This document shows positions 38,591 to 48,973 of a stretch of DNA of 64,000 nucleotides, piece after piece. The position numbers and the translations under genes are program-made. The notes below the pieces were generated by a model that was not told where the DNA came from, made no database searches, and was given only the letters and a program-made list of their open reading frames with translations. The DNA comes from a bacterium EF100-94H03 bin56. GTDB taxonomy: Bacteria > Pseudomonadota > Alphaproteobacteria > SP197. Position 1 is the stretch's first letter. Every line of letters starts with the position of its first letter. The stretch spans positions 62,001 through 126,000 of the forward strand of contig MPMV01000007.1 in NCBI GenBank assembly GCA_002238685.1. The letters are read 5' to 3'.

Positions 38591-39567
38591 TGGTCGAGAT
38601 GACGGTGCGCCAGGCTCTGCGCGATGCCATGGCTGAGGAGATGCGGCGCGACGAACGGGTCTTCCTGATCGGCGAGGAAGTTGCCGAGTACCAGGGCGCC
38701 TACAAGGTGAGCCAAGGTTTGCTCGAGGAGTTCGGCGCCGGCCGGGTCATCGACACGCCCATCACGGAACACGGCTTCGCCGGCCTGGCCATCGGCGCCG
38801 CCATGGCCGGCCTGAGACCCATCAACGAGTTCATGACCTTCAATTTCGCCATGCAGGCGATGGACCAGATCATCAACTCGGCGGCCAAGACACTCTACAT
38901 GTCTGGCGGTGAGGTACGGTGCCCCGTCGTCCTTCGCGGGCCCAACGGCGCCGCGGCAAGAGTGGCTGCCCAGCACTCCCAGGACTTCGCTTCGTGGTTT
39001 GGCCATGTTCCTGGACTGAAGGTTGTCACGCCGTGGTCGGCCACGGATGCCAAGGGACTCCTCAAGGCGGCCGTACGGGATCCGAATCCGACCATCTTCC
39101 TCGAAAACGAAATTCTCTACGGCGTATCGTTCGACGTCAGCGATGGCGATGTCGTCCTCGAGATCGGCAAGGCGGCAATCGAACGGCCGGGCCGGGATGT
39201 CACCATCGTCGGCTACTCGATCACGGTCAGCCGTGCTCTCGAGGCGGCCAGCATGCTGGCCGAGGAAGGTGTCGAGGCCGAAGTCATCAATCTGCGCACC
39301 ATACGCCCCCTCGATGTTCCGACCATAATCGCTTCCCTTGCCCGCACCAACCGGCTCGTTGTGGTGGAGGAGGGATGGTCCTTTGCCGGAATCGGCGCCG
39401 AGGTGATCGCTGCCGTGTGTGACCGGGGGTTCGATCACCTCGATGCTCCACCCGCTCGGGTGTCGGCAGCGGACGTGCCATTGCCTTATGCTGCCAACCT
39501 GGAGGCGGCAGCGCTGCCCCAGGCGGATCGGATAGTCCGGGCGGTGCGCGACGTCTGCTATGTCTGA
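38587..39567 (+). CDS. pdhB: Pyruvate dehydrogenase E1 beta subunit
   Basis: E1 beta completes the thiamine diphosphate site and transfers the acetyl group to the lipoyl arm of PdhC. The 326-residue protein shows [59 protein letters not shown] and [11 protein letters not shown]. The C-terminal part has [11 protein letters not shown] and [11 protein letters not shown]. Some alphaproteobacterial PdhB proteins carry an N-terminal lipoyl domain; this one does not. The ATG overlaps the true pdhA stop. Confidence 0.97.
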   Translation: MMVEMTVRQALRDAMAEEMRRDERVFLIGEEVAEYQGAYKVSQGLLEEFGAGRVIDTPITEHGFAGLAIGAAMAGLRPINEFMTFNFAMQAMDQIINSAAKTLYMSGGEVRCPVVLRGPNGAAARVAAQHSQDFASWFGHVPGLKVVTPWSATDAKGLLKAAVRDPNPTIFLENEILYGVSFDVSDGDVVLEIGKAAIERPGRDVTIVGYSITVSRALEAASMLAEEGVEAEVINLRTIRPLDVPTIIASLARTNRLVVVEEGWSFAGIGAEVIAAVCDRGFDHLDAPPARVSAADVPLPYAANLEAAALPQADRIVRAVRDVCYV

Positions 39568-39588
39568 TTGCGGCTGAGGAAGACCGGT

Positions 39589-40803
39589 ATGCCGATCACC
39601 ATCACCATGCCACAGCTTTCACCCACCATGGAGGTGGGCACATTGGCGCGGTGGCTGGTCAAAGAGGGAGACACCGTCGCTTCGGGTGACGTGCTCGCCG
39701 AGATCGAGACCGACAAGGCCACCATGGAGGTCGAGGCCATCGATGAAGGAACCGTTGGCCGTCTTCTGGTCGACGAGGGAACCGAAAACGTCCCGGTGAA
39801 CCAGGCGATCGCCCTCATTCTGGAAGAGGGCGAGGAAATTGCCGAGCATGAATCCGGCAGGGTTGATGTCGCCCCGCCATCGACCGGTCCCGCGCCGGAA
39901 GAGCTCGATGCCGAACCGGAGAACGCGGTCGTCCGGGGCGGGACTGGCGAGCAAGCTCCGAGTGGCCGGAGAAAGGCCGCCAGTCCCCTTGCCCGCAGCA
40001 TGGCGCTCAAGGCCGGGTTGTCGCTCACTGATGTCACTGGCAGTGGCCCGGGGGGCCGCATCGTCAAGCGCGACATCGAGCAAGTGCTGAAGGCGGGTAC
40101 GTCCGCCCGAACGCCGGCCACGGCAAGTGCGTGGGAAGAGATCAGGGTGACCGGGATGCGCCGCATCATCGCCGGCCGCCTGCAGGAGGCCAAGCAGACC
40201 ATCCCGCACTTTTACCTTTCGCTGGACTGCGATATCGATCGACTGCTTGAGGCGCGGCGCGAGATCAACACGGCGGGACATCGGGTTTCGGTGAACGACT
40301 TCATCATCCGGGCGCTTGCACTCGCCCTGAGGGACGTCCCGGACGCCAACGTCCAGTGGGGAGGCGATGTCATCCGGCGATTTGCCCATGTCGATCTTTC
40401 TGTGGCTGTTGCCGTCGATGGCGGGCTTGTGACCCCAGTTATCCGAGATGCGGCCTCCAGGAGTCTCCTGGACGTCTCGACAACCATGCGGGATCTCGCC
40501 GGTCGCGCCCGCGACGGCAAGCTCATGCCGGAGGAGTACCAGGGCGGGAGTTTCACTCTGTCGAATCTGGGCATGTACGGGATCAGGGAATTCGATGCTG
40601 TCATCAATCCGCCGCAGGCCGGAATTCTGGCAGTCGGTGCGGGCTATCCGCGACCGGTGGCAAGGGATAGAGCGCTCGCCGTGGCAACGCTGATGAGCAC
40701 GACGCTCTCGGCCGATCACCGGGTCATCGACGGCGCAACCGGCGCGGCTCTGCTGAATACCTTCAGAGATTTCATCGAATCACCGATTTCCCTTCTCTTG
40801 TAG
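39589..40803 (+). CDS. pdhC: Pyruvate dehydrogenase E2, dihydrolipoyl acetyltransferase
   Basis: E2 carries the swinging lipoyl arm and makes acetyl-CoA. One lipoyl domain at residues 1-80 has the lipoylated lysine K43 in [11 protein letters not shown] flexible Pro/Glu linker leads to the E1/E3-binding domain ([14 protein letters not shown] to [12 protein letters not shown], about residues 125-160). The catalytic domain follows, with H377 and D381 in DHRVIDGA. The ATG at 39589 has GAGGAAGA upstream. Its cofactor is made with LipA, encoded two genes downstream. Confidence 0.97.
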   Translation: MPITITMPQLSPTMEVGTLARWLVKEGDTVASGDVLAEIETDKATMEVEAIDEGTVGRLLVDEGTENVPVNQAIALILEEGEEIAEHESGRVDVAPPSTGPAPEELDAEPENAVVRGGTGEQAPSGRRKAASPLARSMALKAGLSLTDVTGSGPGGRIVKRDIEQVLKAGTSARTPATASAWEEIRVTGMRRIIAGRLQEAKQTIPHFYLSLDCDIDRLLEARREINTAGHRVSVNDFIIRALALALRDVPDANVQWGGDVIRRFAHVDLSVAVAVDGGLVTPVIRDAASRSLLDVSTTMRDLAGRARDGKLMPEEYQGGSFTLSNLGMYGIREFDAVINPPQAGILAVGAGYPRPVARDRALAVATLMSTTLSADHRVIDGATGAALLNTFRDFIESPISLLL

Positions 40804-40814
40804 AGGAACACCTG

Positions 40815-42203
40815 ATGGTCCAGTCGCGTTACGACCTTGCTATCCTCGGCGGGGGTCCGGGAGGGTATGTTGCCGCCATCCGCGCTGCGCAGCTCGGGAT
40901 GTCGGTCGTGGTCATCGAACGCGACCATCTGGGCGGCGTGTGCCTCAACTGGGGATGCATCCCGACGAAGGCGCTGCTGCGTTCGGCGGAGGTGATGCGC
41001 CTGGCGCGTCATGGCGACACGTTCGGCCTCGACATAGACAGCCCGCGCTTCGACATCGCCGCCGTGGTCGGGCGAAGCCGCAAGGTGGCCGACCGTCTTT
41101 CACGGGGCGTCAGGCACCTGTTGTCCAAACACGACGTCACGGTCATCAAGGGCGAGGGGCAGCTGGCGGGACCAGGAAAGGTCCGCGTCGGCGAGACCCT
41201 GCTGGAGGCCGGTCACATTGTACTTGCCACGGGCGCGCGTCCCCGGGAACTGGCCAATGTGAAGGCCGACGAAAGGATCATCTGGACCTATCGCAAGGCC
41301 ATGGTGCCCGAGACCATGCCGGCGTCGGTCATCGTCATCGGCTCTGGCGCCATCGGCATCGAGTTTGCCAGTTTCTACCGTGACATGGGAGCAGACGTCA
41401 CGGTGATCGAGGTGGTCGACCGCATACTTCCCTTGGAAGATGAGGAAATATCGTCCATCGCTCGCAAATCATTCGAGAAACAGGGAATCAGTGTTCACAC
41501 AGGAAGCCTCGTCCACGAGGTTGGCACATCAACGGACAGCGCCTCGGTCAATATCACGGATGGTGCTGGCGAAGAACACCTGTTGTCGGCCGAACGTGTC
41601 ATCCTCGCCGTTGGCATTGTTGGCAACACGGAGAACCTCGGACTCGAGGATACCGGCATCAAGGTTTCGCAAGGCCATGTTGCCGTCAACCGCTGGCTCG
41701 AAACGGGAGAAGAGGGGGTGTTCGCCATAGGCGATCTTGCCGGTCCGCCCTGGCTTGCCCACAAGGCCAGTCACGAGGGTATCATCGTCGTCGAGAGGAT
41801 TGCAGGTCTAGACCATGTCGAGCCACTCGACACCGGAAACATTCCAGGTTGCACCTACTGCCACCCGCAGATTGCCAGCGTCGGTCTCACGGAAGCGGCT
41901 GCCCGCGATGCCGGGCACGCCGTCCGCGTCGGACGTTTTCCATTTCTCGGCAACGGCAAGGCCATCGCCCTGGGTGACGACGAGGGCATGGTGAAGACCG
42001 TGTTTGACGCAGACACCGGCGAACTTCTCGGCGCTCACATGATTGGTGCCGAAGTTACGGAACTGATCCATGGATTTGCCATCGCCCGCACCCTCGAAAC
42101 CACCGAGGCCGAACTCATGACCACCGTGTTTCCCCATCCGACCCTTTCGGAAATGATGGGTGAATCGGTTCTTGCGGCCTATGGTCGTGCCCTCCACATC
42201 TGA
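40815..42203 (+). CDS. lpd: Dihydrolipoyl dehydrogenase (E3)
   Basis: E3 reoxidises the dihydrolipoyl arm and reduces NAD+. The FAD motif ILGGGPGGYVAAIRAA is at the N-terminus. The redox disulfide is C43 and C48 in GGVCLNWGCIPTKA. The NAD motif is VIGSGAIGIEFA, and the active-site H441 and E446 lie in HPTLSE near the C-terminus. The product is 462 residues. It closes the pdhABC-lpd set and is followed by lipA after 6 bp. Confidence 0.97.
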   Translation: MVQSRYDLAILGGGPGGYVAAIRAAQLGMSVVVIERDHLGGVCLNWGCIPTKALLRSAEVMRLARHGDTFGLDIDSPRFDIAAVVGRSRKVADRLSRGVRHLLSKHDVTVIKGEGQLAGPGKVRVGETLLEAGHIVLATGARPRELANVKADERIIWTYRKAMVPETMPASVIVIGSGAIGIEFASFYRDMGADVTVIEVVDRILPLEDEEISSIARKSFEKQGISVHTGSLVHEVGTSTDSASVNITDGAGEEHLLSAERVILAVGIVGNTENLGLEDTGIKVSQGHVAVNRWLETGEEGVFAIGDLAGPPWLAHKASHEGIIVVERIAGLDHVEPLDTGNIPGCTYCHPQIASVGLTEAAARDAGHAVRVGRFPFLGNGKAIALGDDEGMVKTVFDADTGELLGAHMIGAEVTELIHGFAIARTLETTEAELMTTVFPHPTLSEMMGESVLAAYGRALHI

Positions 42204-42209
42204 CGCGTC

Positions 42210-43157
42210 ATGACCAGGCTCTCGCGTGTCCAGCCCGTTCGTGAACGCCACCCCGAAAAAGCGTGGCGGGATCCGGCTGCCGTTCCCCGCAAACCGAAGT
42301 GGATCAGGGCCCGGGCGCCAGGATCGCCGGAATACCACGCGACGCGCCAGCTCGTCCGCAAGGCGGGGCTGTCGACAGTGTGCGAGGAGGCCGCGTGTCC
42401 CAACATCGGTGAGTGCTGGTCGAAACGGCATGTCACCGTCATGATTCTCGGTGACATCTGCACTCGGGGCTGCACTTTCTGCAATGTCACCACAGGCCGG
42501 CCCGGTCCGGTCGATAACGATGAGCCACGGCGTCTCGCGCAGGCCATCCGAGAGCTTGGTCTCAAGCACGTGGTCATCACCTCGGTGGACAGGGACGATC
42601 TCGATGATGGCGGGGCCGGGCAGTTTGTCGCCTGCATCAACGAGATACGCCGGGTGTCTCCGGCCACGACCATCGAGGTCCTGACCCCCGATTTCCTGCG
42701 CAAGGAGGGGGCGGTCGAGCAGGTTGTCGCGGCGCGTCCCGACGTCCTGAACCACAACCTGGAGACCGTTCCCAGGCTCTATCGCGACGTGAGGCCCGGC
42801 TCACGGTACTTTGCCTCCCTCAATCTGTTGTGGCGTGTCAAGGAGATCGATTCTGGGATCTTCACCAAGTCGGGGCTGATGGTGGGACTCGGCGAGACCA
42901 GGGACGAGGTCATGCAGGTCATGGACGACATGCGTCAGGCGGATGTCGACTTCCTGACAGTCGGGCAGTACCTGCAGCCTACGCCACGCCACCATGTCAT
43001 CGACCGTTTCTGGGCGCCCGAGGAGTTCCAGGAACTGGAGACAATCGCCCGGGCCAGGGGCTTTCTCATGGTGAGCGCCAGTCCGCTCACCCGGTCATCC
43101 CATCATGCTGACCGGGATTTTGCCATCATGCAGGCGCGCCGCCATGCCGGAGGCTGA
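42210..43157 (+). CDS. lipA: Lipoyl synthase
   Basis: LipA inserts two sulfur atoms into octanoyl chains on lipoyl domains such as PdhC. It is a radical SAM enzyme with two 4Fe-4S clusters. The auxiliary cluster ligands are C58, C63 and C69 ([12 protein letters not shown]), and the SAM cluster ligands are C84, C88 and C91 (CTRGCTFC). The conserved C-terminal serine lies in SPLTRSS. The product is 315 residues. Its place directly after lpd links cofactor synthesis with the enzyme that needs it. Confidence 0.97.
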   Translation: MTRLSRVQPVRERHPEKAWRDPAAVPRKPKWIRARAPGSPEYHATRQLVRKAGLSTVCEEAACPNIGECWSKRHVTVMILGDICTRGCTFCNVTTGRPGPVDNDEPRRLAQAIRELGLKHVVITSVDRDDLDDGGAGQFVACINEIRRVSPATTIEVLTPDFLRKEGAVEQVVAARPDVLNHNLETVPRLYRDVRPGSRYFASLNLLWRVKEIDSGIFTKSGLMVGLGETRDEVMQVMDDMRQADVDFLTVGQYLQPTPRHHVIDRFWAPEEFQELETIARARGFLMVSASPLTRSSHHADRDFAIMQARRHAGG

Positions 43158-43159
43158 AG

Positions 43160-43621
43160 GTGGCCCGGCATCGCGAACAGAAACTGTTGCCGTGGACGGC
43201 TGAGCAACTCTACAGCCTGGTGGCCGATGTCGGCCGGTATCCCGAGTTTCTCCCCTGGTGTGTGGCGGCGCGTGTCACCAGGCGCGACGGCAATGTCTTC
43301 TGGGCCGATCTGGTGATCGGTTTTCGCCTCATCCGGGAAAGCTACACGTCCAGGGTGACCCTGGTTCCCGGTCGGGAAATCCACACGGCCCACACCTCGG
43401 GTCCGTTCAGGAAGATGGAGGGAATCTGGCGTTTTGTTCCCCGGGACGATGGGGGGTGTCTCGTCGAGTTCGCCATCGATTTCGAGTTCAACTCGCGTCT
43501 CCTGCAACGGACCATCGGTGTCCTTTACCTCGAGGCGGCCCGGCGTCTTGTCCGTTCCTTCGAAGACCGGGCCCGCGACCTCTACGGTCCGGTGGTCATG
43601 GACGAAGACAGTGTGCGATGA
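43160..43621 (+). CDS. Coq10/RatA-type START-domain protein
   Basis: The 153-residue protein has the SRPBCC lipid-binding fold. It begins with LPWTAEQLYSLVADVGRYPEFLPWC, the family hallmark, and has SRVTLVPGREI and SGPFRKMEGIWRF before a C-terminal helix. Family members include mitochondrial Coq10, which binds ubiquinone, and the bacterial RatA. A role in ubiquinone handling is the likelier one in alphaproteobacteria, but the sequence does not decide it. The start is a GTG 2 bp after lipA. The 3' end overlaps the convergent cinA gene by 26 bp. Confidence 0.88.
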   Translation: MARHREQKLLPWTAEQLYSLVADVGRYPEFLPWCVAARVTRRDGNVFWADLVIGFRLIRESYTSRVTLVPGREIHTAHTSGPFRKMEGIWRFVPRDDGGCLVEFAIDFEFNSRLLQRTIGVLYLEAARRLVRSFEDRARDLYGPVVMDEDSVR

Positions 43622-44087
43622 GCATCAGGGCATCGCGTACCGAGGCCATTCTGACAGCGTGACGCCCGATGTCGCCGTAGCGGTTTTCCGTAACCAAGAT
43701 CTCGCCGTCAACCGCCGCCGCCAGGTACACAAGACCCGCGGCCTTGGCCCGGGAATCGCTGCCCGGACCGGCAACCCCGGTGATGGCGACCCCGGCGCGA
43801 CCCGGATGGTGGTTGCGTATGCCTTCGACCATGGCCCGCGCGACCTCCTCGCTGACCGCGCCATGTGCGTGGATGAGGATGGCAGGCACCCCGAGAAGTG
43901 CTGTCTTGGCGGAACAGGAATAGGTCACGTATCCGCAATCGACGACGTCGGAGGACCCGGCAACGGCCGTGAGTGATCCTGCGAGCAGCCCTCCGGTGCA
44001 GGATTCGGCGGTGACAACCATCATCCTGCGTTGCCGGCAGAGGTCGAGGACGCGCCCGGCGGCATCGAGAATCGCCGCATCAAACAT
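43596..44087 (-). CDS. CinA C-terminal-domain protein, nicotinamide-nucleotide amidase type
   Basis: The 163-residue protein consists of the CinA/PncC domain alone, without the N-terminal molybdopterin-binding part of full CinA. PncC enzymes deamidate nicotinamide mononucleotide to nicotinate mononucleotide. Landmarks are VVTAESCTGGLLAG, YVTYSCSAKTALLGV, AITGVAGPGSDS and LVYLAAAVDG. The ATG at 44087 lies inside the end of pgpA, so the genes are probably coupled. It converges with the RatA-like gene. Confidence 0.9.
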   Translation of the reverse strand: MFDAAILDAAGRVLDLCRQRRMMVVTAESCTGGLLAGSLTAVAGSSDVVDCGYVTYSCSAKTALLGVPAILIHAHGAVSEEVARAMVEGIRNHHPGRAGVAITGVAGPGSDSRAKAAGLVYLAAAVDGEILVTENRYGDIGRHAVRMASVRDALMLIAHCLRP

Positions 44088-44571
44088 TGGCCCATCCTGT
44101 CCAGGAGAACGCCCAGACACATGCCGCCGCCGCAGCGCCTGCGGCCACGTCGTCCAGCATGACGCCCCAGGCGCCCTCAAGCCGCCGCTCGATCATGCGA
44201 ATGGGTCCGGGTTTCCAGATGTCAAAGAGCCGGAAGAGGACAAAGGAGAGAATCCACAAGACGGGAGAAAGCATGGCCGGGATAAGGGCAAGAAACTGGC
44301 CGCACGCCTCATCGATGACGATGGCGGCGTGGTCCGGGTCTGCTCCTGCCTCCATCGTGGCGGCAACGTGTCGGACGGCAACGAGCCCCGCCACGAGAAC
44401 AACGAGCGATGCCGCAAGAACTGCCCATGGCCCTGCAAGCCACATGACAAGGAAGGCGGGCGGCAGGGCCGCCAGGGAGCCCAGGGTTCCAGGCATCGGA
44501 CGAAGGAGACCGACGCCGCCCAAGGTCGCCACCCACGGCGCGAACCCCGTCATTGCCGGATTGCGGCGCAT
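44080..44571 (-). CDS. pgpA: Phosphatidylglycerophosphatase A
   Basis: PgpA removes phosphate from phosphatidylglycerophosphate to give phosphatidylglycerol, downstream of CdsA in phospholipid synthesis. The family marks are LRPMPGTLGSLAALP, IVIDEACGQF, FRLFDIWKPGPIR and EGAWGVMLDDVAAG. Several membrane segments lie between them. The start is not certain. I chose the ATG at 44571, directly after the ispDF stop, giving 163 residues; an ATG at 44553 would also work. Confidence 0.92.
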   Translation of the reverse strand: MRRNPAMTGFAPWVATLGGVGLLRPMPGTLGSLAALPPAFLVMWLAGPWAVLAASLVVLVAGLVAVRHVAATMEAGADPDHAAIVIDEACGQFLALIPAMLSPVLWILSFVLFRLFDIWKPGPIRMIERRLEGAWGVMLDDVAAGAAAAACVWAFSWTGWANV

Positions 44572-44572
44572 A

Positions 44573-45730
44573 TCACGGCAGCGGGCGGCGAATGGTGACG
44601 GTGGCCGCAGCCGCGATGCCCTCGCACCGGCCCAGGAAACCAAGACCATCGGTGGACGTGACCTTGATGTTGACCCGTGACTCCCCGACGCCGAGAAGAC
44701 CCGCCACCGCGTGGCGCATCTCCTCCTGGCGGGGTGCGAGGCGTGGTTTCTGGCACATCAGGGTGATATCGGCATGGAGCAGGGTTGCACGGCGCTCCGT
44801 CATCAGATCCCGCGCCACCCTGACAAGATCGCCCGAGGGACGTCCACTCCATGTGGCATCTCCCACAGGAAAATGCCGCCCGAGATCACCGCATCCGAGC
44901 GCCCCGAGAACGGCATCGACAAGGGCGTGGAGCCCGACATCGCCATCCGTGTTGCCTTCGAGGGTCCGGTCGTGGTCGATACGCACACCGCACAGCATGA
45001 CATGATCGCCAGCCACGAGCGCATGGGCGTCATAGCCCGTACCGGTGGAGATTTCGGTCTGGTCAGAGGGCACTGAGAAATCCTCGGCGTGCGTTATCTT
45101 GATGTTGGCCCTGTCGCCGTTGACGGTGACGACAGTCATGCCGGCGGCTTCGGCAACGGCGGAATCATCGGTGAACGTCCGTCCGTACGCCTGCTGGTGG
45201 GCCGCCAGAATCCCGGCATAGGGAAATCCCTGGGGTGTCTGCGCACAAACGAGCCGGTCCCTGTCGGCGGTACCTGTCACCTCGTTGCCGGAACGGTACT
45301 TCACGGTATCGGTTATGCCCGTCACAGGAATGACACCACACCTCCTTTCCCGGAGAGTCCGCACGATCTCGTCGAGAAGGTGCTCACTGACAAAGGGCCG
45401 CGCCGCATCATGAACGAGTACAAGGTCCGGCGCGTGAACGCGCAGGGCCTCGAGACCATTCAGCACCGACTCTTGGCGCGTGGCGCCGCCATGCACGGCA
45501 GGGGGAAGATCGAGCCCGGCGACAGATTCCTCGTGAAGAGCCGCGAAGTCGGGATGAATGACGGCAAGGACCGGGTGAATTGCCGGGTGAGTCGCAAGGC
45601 GGCTGAGCGACCAGTGGATGAGCGGCCGACCGTCCAGAGGGAGGTACTGCTTGGGCACCGGCCCGCCCACACGCTCGCCCTGGCCGGCCGCCACGACGAC
45701 AGCTGCAATCGAATGCGCCGACTTGCCCAT
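44573..45730 (-). CDS. ispDF: Bifunctional IspD/IspF enzyme of the MEP pathway
   Basis: This fusion catalyses two non-consecutive steps: CTP plus MEP to CDP-ME (IspD), and formation of ME-2,4-cyclodiphosphate (IspF). The IspD part covers about residues 1-225, with AAGQGERVGGPVPKQYL, GGATRQESVLNGL, HDAARPF and TQTPQ-like AQTPQGF. The IspF part covers about 226-385, with metal ligands D234 and H236 in GTGYDAHAL and H268 in DGDVGLHAL, and KVTSTDGLGFLGR near the end. Such fusions are common in alphaproteobacteria. Dxr, the preceding enzyme, is encoded at 9264-10448. Confidence 0.97.
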   Translation of the reverse strand: MGKSAHSIAAVVVAAGQGERVGGPVPKQYLPLDGRPLIHWSLSRLATHPAIHPVLAVIHPDFAALHEESVAGLDLPPAVHGGATRQESVLNGLEALRVHAPDLVLVHDAARPFVSEHLLDEIVRTLRERRCGVIPVTGITDTVKYRSGNEVTGTADRDRLVCAQTPQGFPYAGILAAHQQAYGRTFTDDSAVAEAAGMTVVTVNGDRANIKITHAEDFSVPSDQTEISTGTGYDAHALVAGDHVMLCGVRIDHDRTLEGNTDGDVGLHALVDAVLGALGCGDLGRHFPVGDATWSGRPSGDLVRVARDLMTERRATLLHADITLMCQKPRLAPRQEEMRHAVAGLLGVGESRVNIKVTSTDGLGFLGRCEGIAAAATVTIRRPLP

Positions 45731-45835
45731 GTCGGCAACCTAGCGCGTTCGCGCTCTCCGTGAAACCGCCTGCAGCCCGCCCCTCATGCTGCGCGCGGGA
45801 TTGCGGCAACGGATTGAATTGGCGAGGATGCGTCC

Positions 45836-46627
45836 ATGATCTTCTGGCATCATCTGGTCCCTGTCCTGCTGGTTCCGGCAGGTGTGTTGCCGTTCCTGGG
45901 CCGCTTCGAGAAGGGGCTGCACTTCTGGGGAGCCTTCGGTCTGGCGGCGCTTGCCGCCACGGCATGGACAGCGGCCCAGTTCAGCAACTCATGGCCCACG
46001 GGGTTCGGGCCCGCGATCTGGTTGACGGTGTCGGCCTGTCTGGTGCTGTTTCTCATCCTTTCTCTCCTGGTTCCGGAATTCTGGCGGCTGGGGGCCATTC
46101 TCGGACCCTGGATCCTCGTCATGGCGGTTCTGGCACTGGCCTGGAACCAGGCAGAGACGCCCCGATCTCCCGGGATTGACTCCGTCTCGGAATGGATCGG
46201 CCTGCACGTGGTCCTGTCAGTCACGACCTATGTGTTCCTCACAATGGCGGCGATCGCGGGTCTCGCCGTCATTCTTCAGGAACGCTCTCTCAAGCGGCGC
46301 AGGCCGGACCGGCTGGCACCGCTGTTGCCGTCCCTGGCCGATTGCGAGCGACTGGAGATCCGACTGCTGGTGACAAGCGAGATCATCCTTGCCGCCGGAA
46401 TCGCCACAGGACTGGCGGCCACTTCGACGGCGGATGTCATCGCCGGCATGAACCACAAGATCGTCTTCACGGTGGCCGCCTTCGCCGTCATTGCCATGCT
46501 TCTCGTGGCCCGCCAGCTTTGGGGAACACGGGGCCGCAGGGCGGCACGCCTGGTGCTGACCGGCTATCTCCTGATGACTCTCGCCTATCCCGGGGTCAAG
46601 TTCGTCACGGATGTCATCATCGGATAG
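45836..46627 (+). CDS. Cytochrome c assembly (CcsA/HemX/YpjD-like) membrane protein
   Basis: The 263-residue protein is predicted to cross the inner membrane about eight times. It matches the CcsA/HemX-type assembly family by layout, with histidines in GLHVVLSVTTYVFL and GMNHKIVFTVAAF, which could bind haem. The tryptophan-rich haem-handling motif of true CcmC or CcsA is not visible, which points to the YpjD/HemX branch of unknown detailed role. It is divergent from ispDF, with 105 bp between them, and 78 bp upstream of ntrY. Confidence 0.75.
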   Translation: MIFWHHLVPVLLVPAGVLPFLGRFEKGLHFWGAFGLAALAATAWTAAQFSNSWPTGFGPAIWLTVSACLVLFLILSLLVPEFWRLGAILGPWILVMAVLALAWNQAETPRSPGIDSVSEWIGLHVVLSVTTYVFLTMAAIAGLAVILQERSLKRRRPDRLAPLLPSLADCERLEIRLLVTSEIILAAGIATGLAATSTADVIAGMNHKIVFTVAAFAVIAMLLVARQLWGTRGRRAARLVLTGYLLMTLAYPGVKFVTDVIIG

Positions 46628-46705
46628 GGATGGGTCGCAGGGTGCATGTCCCGGGCGGCGCCTGTATGATGGCCGGGGCTGATTTCGGGGGCTCCACCTT
46701 AATCC

Positions 46706-48973
46706 ATGAGTCTCGAGACGACCGGCGGGCACGCTCCGCAGCCGGAAGCGATGCACTCCCCGGGGGACCCGATGAGGACGACACCGCCCAGGCTGTTCGG
46801 CTGGTTCCGCAAGCCGACGGGACGATGGTCGCGCAGCCGGATTGTGAACGTGGTTCTTGCGGTTGCGGCGGTGCTGTCCGGCCTTGCGACCTATGGGGCG
46901 CTCACAGGTTCGGGGCCGTTTGAGCCGGACCAGAACACCCTCATCGTTCTCCTGAACATCGACCTGGCCCTCCTCCTTGCCTTTGCCGTCATCATCATCC
47001 GCCGCCTTGCCGCCATGTGGTCGCAGCGCAGGGAGGGGATGGCAGGTTCAAGACTGCAGGCGAGGCTGGTCGCCGCCTTTGGTCTGGCCGCGACGATCCC
47101 CGCCGTGCTCATCGGCGTCTCATCGGCGACCTTCTTCAACATGGGCATTGACTCCTGGTTCAATGAACGCGTCCAGACCGCCATTGCACAGTCAACCAGA
47201 GTTGCCGATGCCTACCTGGAAGAACATCGCATCTCCCTTGGATCCGGCGCACTCGCGCTCGCCCGCGACTTTCACCTCTACGTGCCGAAGTCGAGTGGCA
47301 GCATGGAGGAGTTCACGGCCTACCTTGAGGACCGCGCGGGGGTGAGAGGCATCTCGGAGTGGGTCGTGATGAGCAGCCTGGGCCAGATCATCATGCAGGG
47401 CTCCCTTTCCACCGGCCTCAGCATGGAAGCTCTCACGGCACACGAGATTGAGCGCGCCGATGCCGGTGACGCCGTCATTCTGAAATCAAGCGTCAGGGAC
47501 AGGGTGCGCGCCCTCGTCAGCCTCAGCCGGGGCAGCACGTACCTGCTGGCGGGAAGCAGTGTCGACCCTGACGTCATCGAGAGTACCAGGAAGGTCTTCG
47601 CGGCCGCATCCTCCTACAGAAAGCTCGCTCTTGAGCGAACCAACCTGCAATTGACCTTCTCGCTCTTCTATGCCGTCGCTGCTCTTTTGCTGCTGTTTGT
47701 TGCGGTGTGGTTCGCACTGCAGCTTGCATCTCGCCTGGTCGGTCCGGTCGTGGCACTGGCCAATGCCGCCGAGAAGATCCGCCAGGACGACCTTTCAGTG
47801 CGCGTGCCGCTGAGTGGACGATCCGACGAGATTTCCCTGCTTGGCCAGGCCTTCAACCGCATGGCCGACCGGATTGCCGAACAGCGCCATGCTCTGGTTG
47901 AAGCCAACAAGGATCTCGAGGGACGGCGGCGCTTCACCGAGTCGGTCCTTTCCGGCGTCAGTGCCGGTGTCATCGGACTCGATGACACCGGGATCATCGA
48001 ACTCGTGAACCGCCGGGCGCTGGAATTGCTCAATGTGACCGAGACCGACCTCGTCGGCGCCAACCTCATCGACACCATGCCCGAGGCTGACAAGATTCTC
48101 TCGCAGGCCATGAAGACGCGCGCGGCATCGGGCAGCGTCGACCTCGAAAGCGATGCCGGGCTGCGGCGTCTCTTTGTACGTATCGGCAATGTCGAGGGTG
48201 ATCCGGAAGGACCCGTGCGACGCGGCGGGTTCGTGATGACCATCGATGACGTCACGCCGCTCGTGCTCGCGCAGCGCAAGGCCGCGTGGAGCGACGTGGC
48301 CATGCGGGTAGCTCATGAAATCAAGAATCCGCTGACCCCCATCACGCTTTCCGCAGAGCGACTGGAACGCAAGTTTGCAGGCGGAGTCACGGAGTCGCCC
48401 GAAGTGTTTCTGGAACTCACCGACACCATCAAGCGGCAGGCGATGCACATGACCCACGTGGTCAACGAGTTTTCCCGCCATGCAAGGATGCCGACGCTCA
48501 TCATGGCCCTGGAAAGTGCCGTTGACATTGTCGAGAAAGCCATTCGGCTTCAGGAGATCTCCGATACCCGGATCATCTTCGAGCGCAGTTATCCAGAGAC
48601 CCCGCCAGTGGTCCATTGTGATGGCGACATGATTTGTGCCGCCATTTTCAATATCGTCAAGAATGCGGCGGAAGCCTTCCGCATGGACGATGTGGAGAGG
48701 GTGGAGGGGGATATCGTGAAGGCCACCATTGCGGAGGAGGGTGCATGGTGTGTTATCAGGATCGATGACAATGGTCCGGGATTCCCCGTTGAGCGTCCCG
48801 AGACACTCCTCGAACCGCATGAATCCCATGGCAAGGATGACGGCTATGGCCTCGGTCTGACGATCGCACGATCGACGATCAGGGATCATGGCGGAGACCT
48901 CGTGTTGCAGAACAGGAAGGAAGGCGGTGCATCGGTGATCCTGTCACTGCCTCTGGAACGGAAAGACGGCTGA
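46706..48973 (+). CDS. ntrY: NtrY-like sensor histidine kinase
   Basis: NtrY senses an unknown cue linked to nitrogen or redox state and phosphorylates NtrX. The 755-residue chain has membrane segments near residues 45-65, 78-98, 118-140 and 315-340, with a large external domain between the last two. A HAMP segment follows at about 345-400 (AEKIRQDDLSVRVPL), then a PAS-like domain at about 415-520. The phosphorylated histidine is H537 in RVAHEIKNPLTP. The ATP site shows NIVKNAAEA, DDNGPGFP and YGLGLTIA. The stop shares a base with the ntrX ATG. Confidence 0.94.
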   Translation: MSLETTGGHAPQPEAMHSPGDPMRTTPPRLFGWFRKPTGRWSRSRIVNVVLAVAAVLSGLATYGALTGSGPFEPDQNTLIVLLNIDLALLLAFAVIIIRRLAAMWSQRREGMAGSRLQARLVAAFGLAATIPAVLIGVSSATFFNMGIDSWFNERVQTAIAQSTRVADAYLEEHRISLGSGALALARDFHLYVPKSSGSMEEFTAYLEDRAGVRGISEWVVMSSLGQIIMQGSLSTGLSMEALTAHEIERADAGDAVILKSSVRDRVRALVSLSRGSTYLLAGSSVDPDVIESTRKVFAAASSYRKLALERTNLQLTFSLFYAVAALLLLFVAVWFALQLASRLVGPVVALANAAEKIRQDDLSVRVPLSGRSDEISLLGQAFNRMADRIAEQRHALVEANKDLEGRRRFTESVLSGVSAGVIGLDDTGIIELVNRRALELLNVTETDLVGANLIDTMPEADKILSQAMKTRAASGSVDLESDAGLRRLFVRIGNVEGDPEGPVRRGGFVMTIDDVTPLVLAQRKAAWSDVAMRVAHEIKNPLTPITLSAERLERKFAGGVTESPEVFLELTDTIKRQAMHMTHVVNEFSRHARMPTLIMALESAVDIVEKAIRLQEISDTRIIFERSYPETPPVVHCDGDMICAAIFNIVKNAAEAFRMDDVERVEGDIVKATIAEEGAWCVIRIDDNGPGFPVERPETLLEPHESHGKDDGYGLGLTIARSTIRDHGGDLVLQNRKEGGASVILSLPLERKDG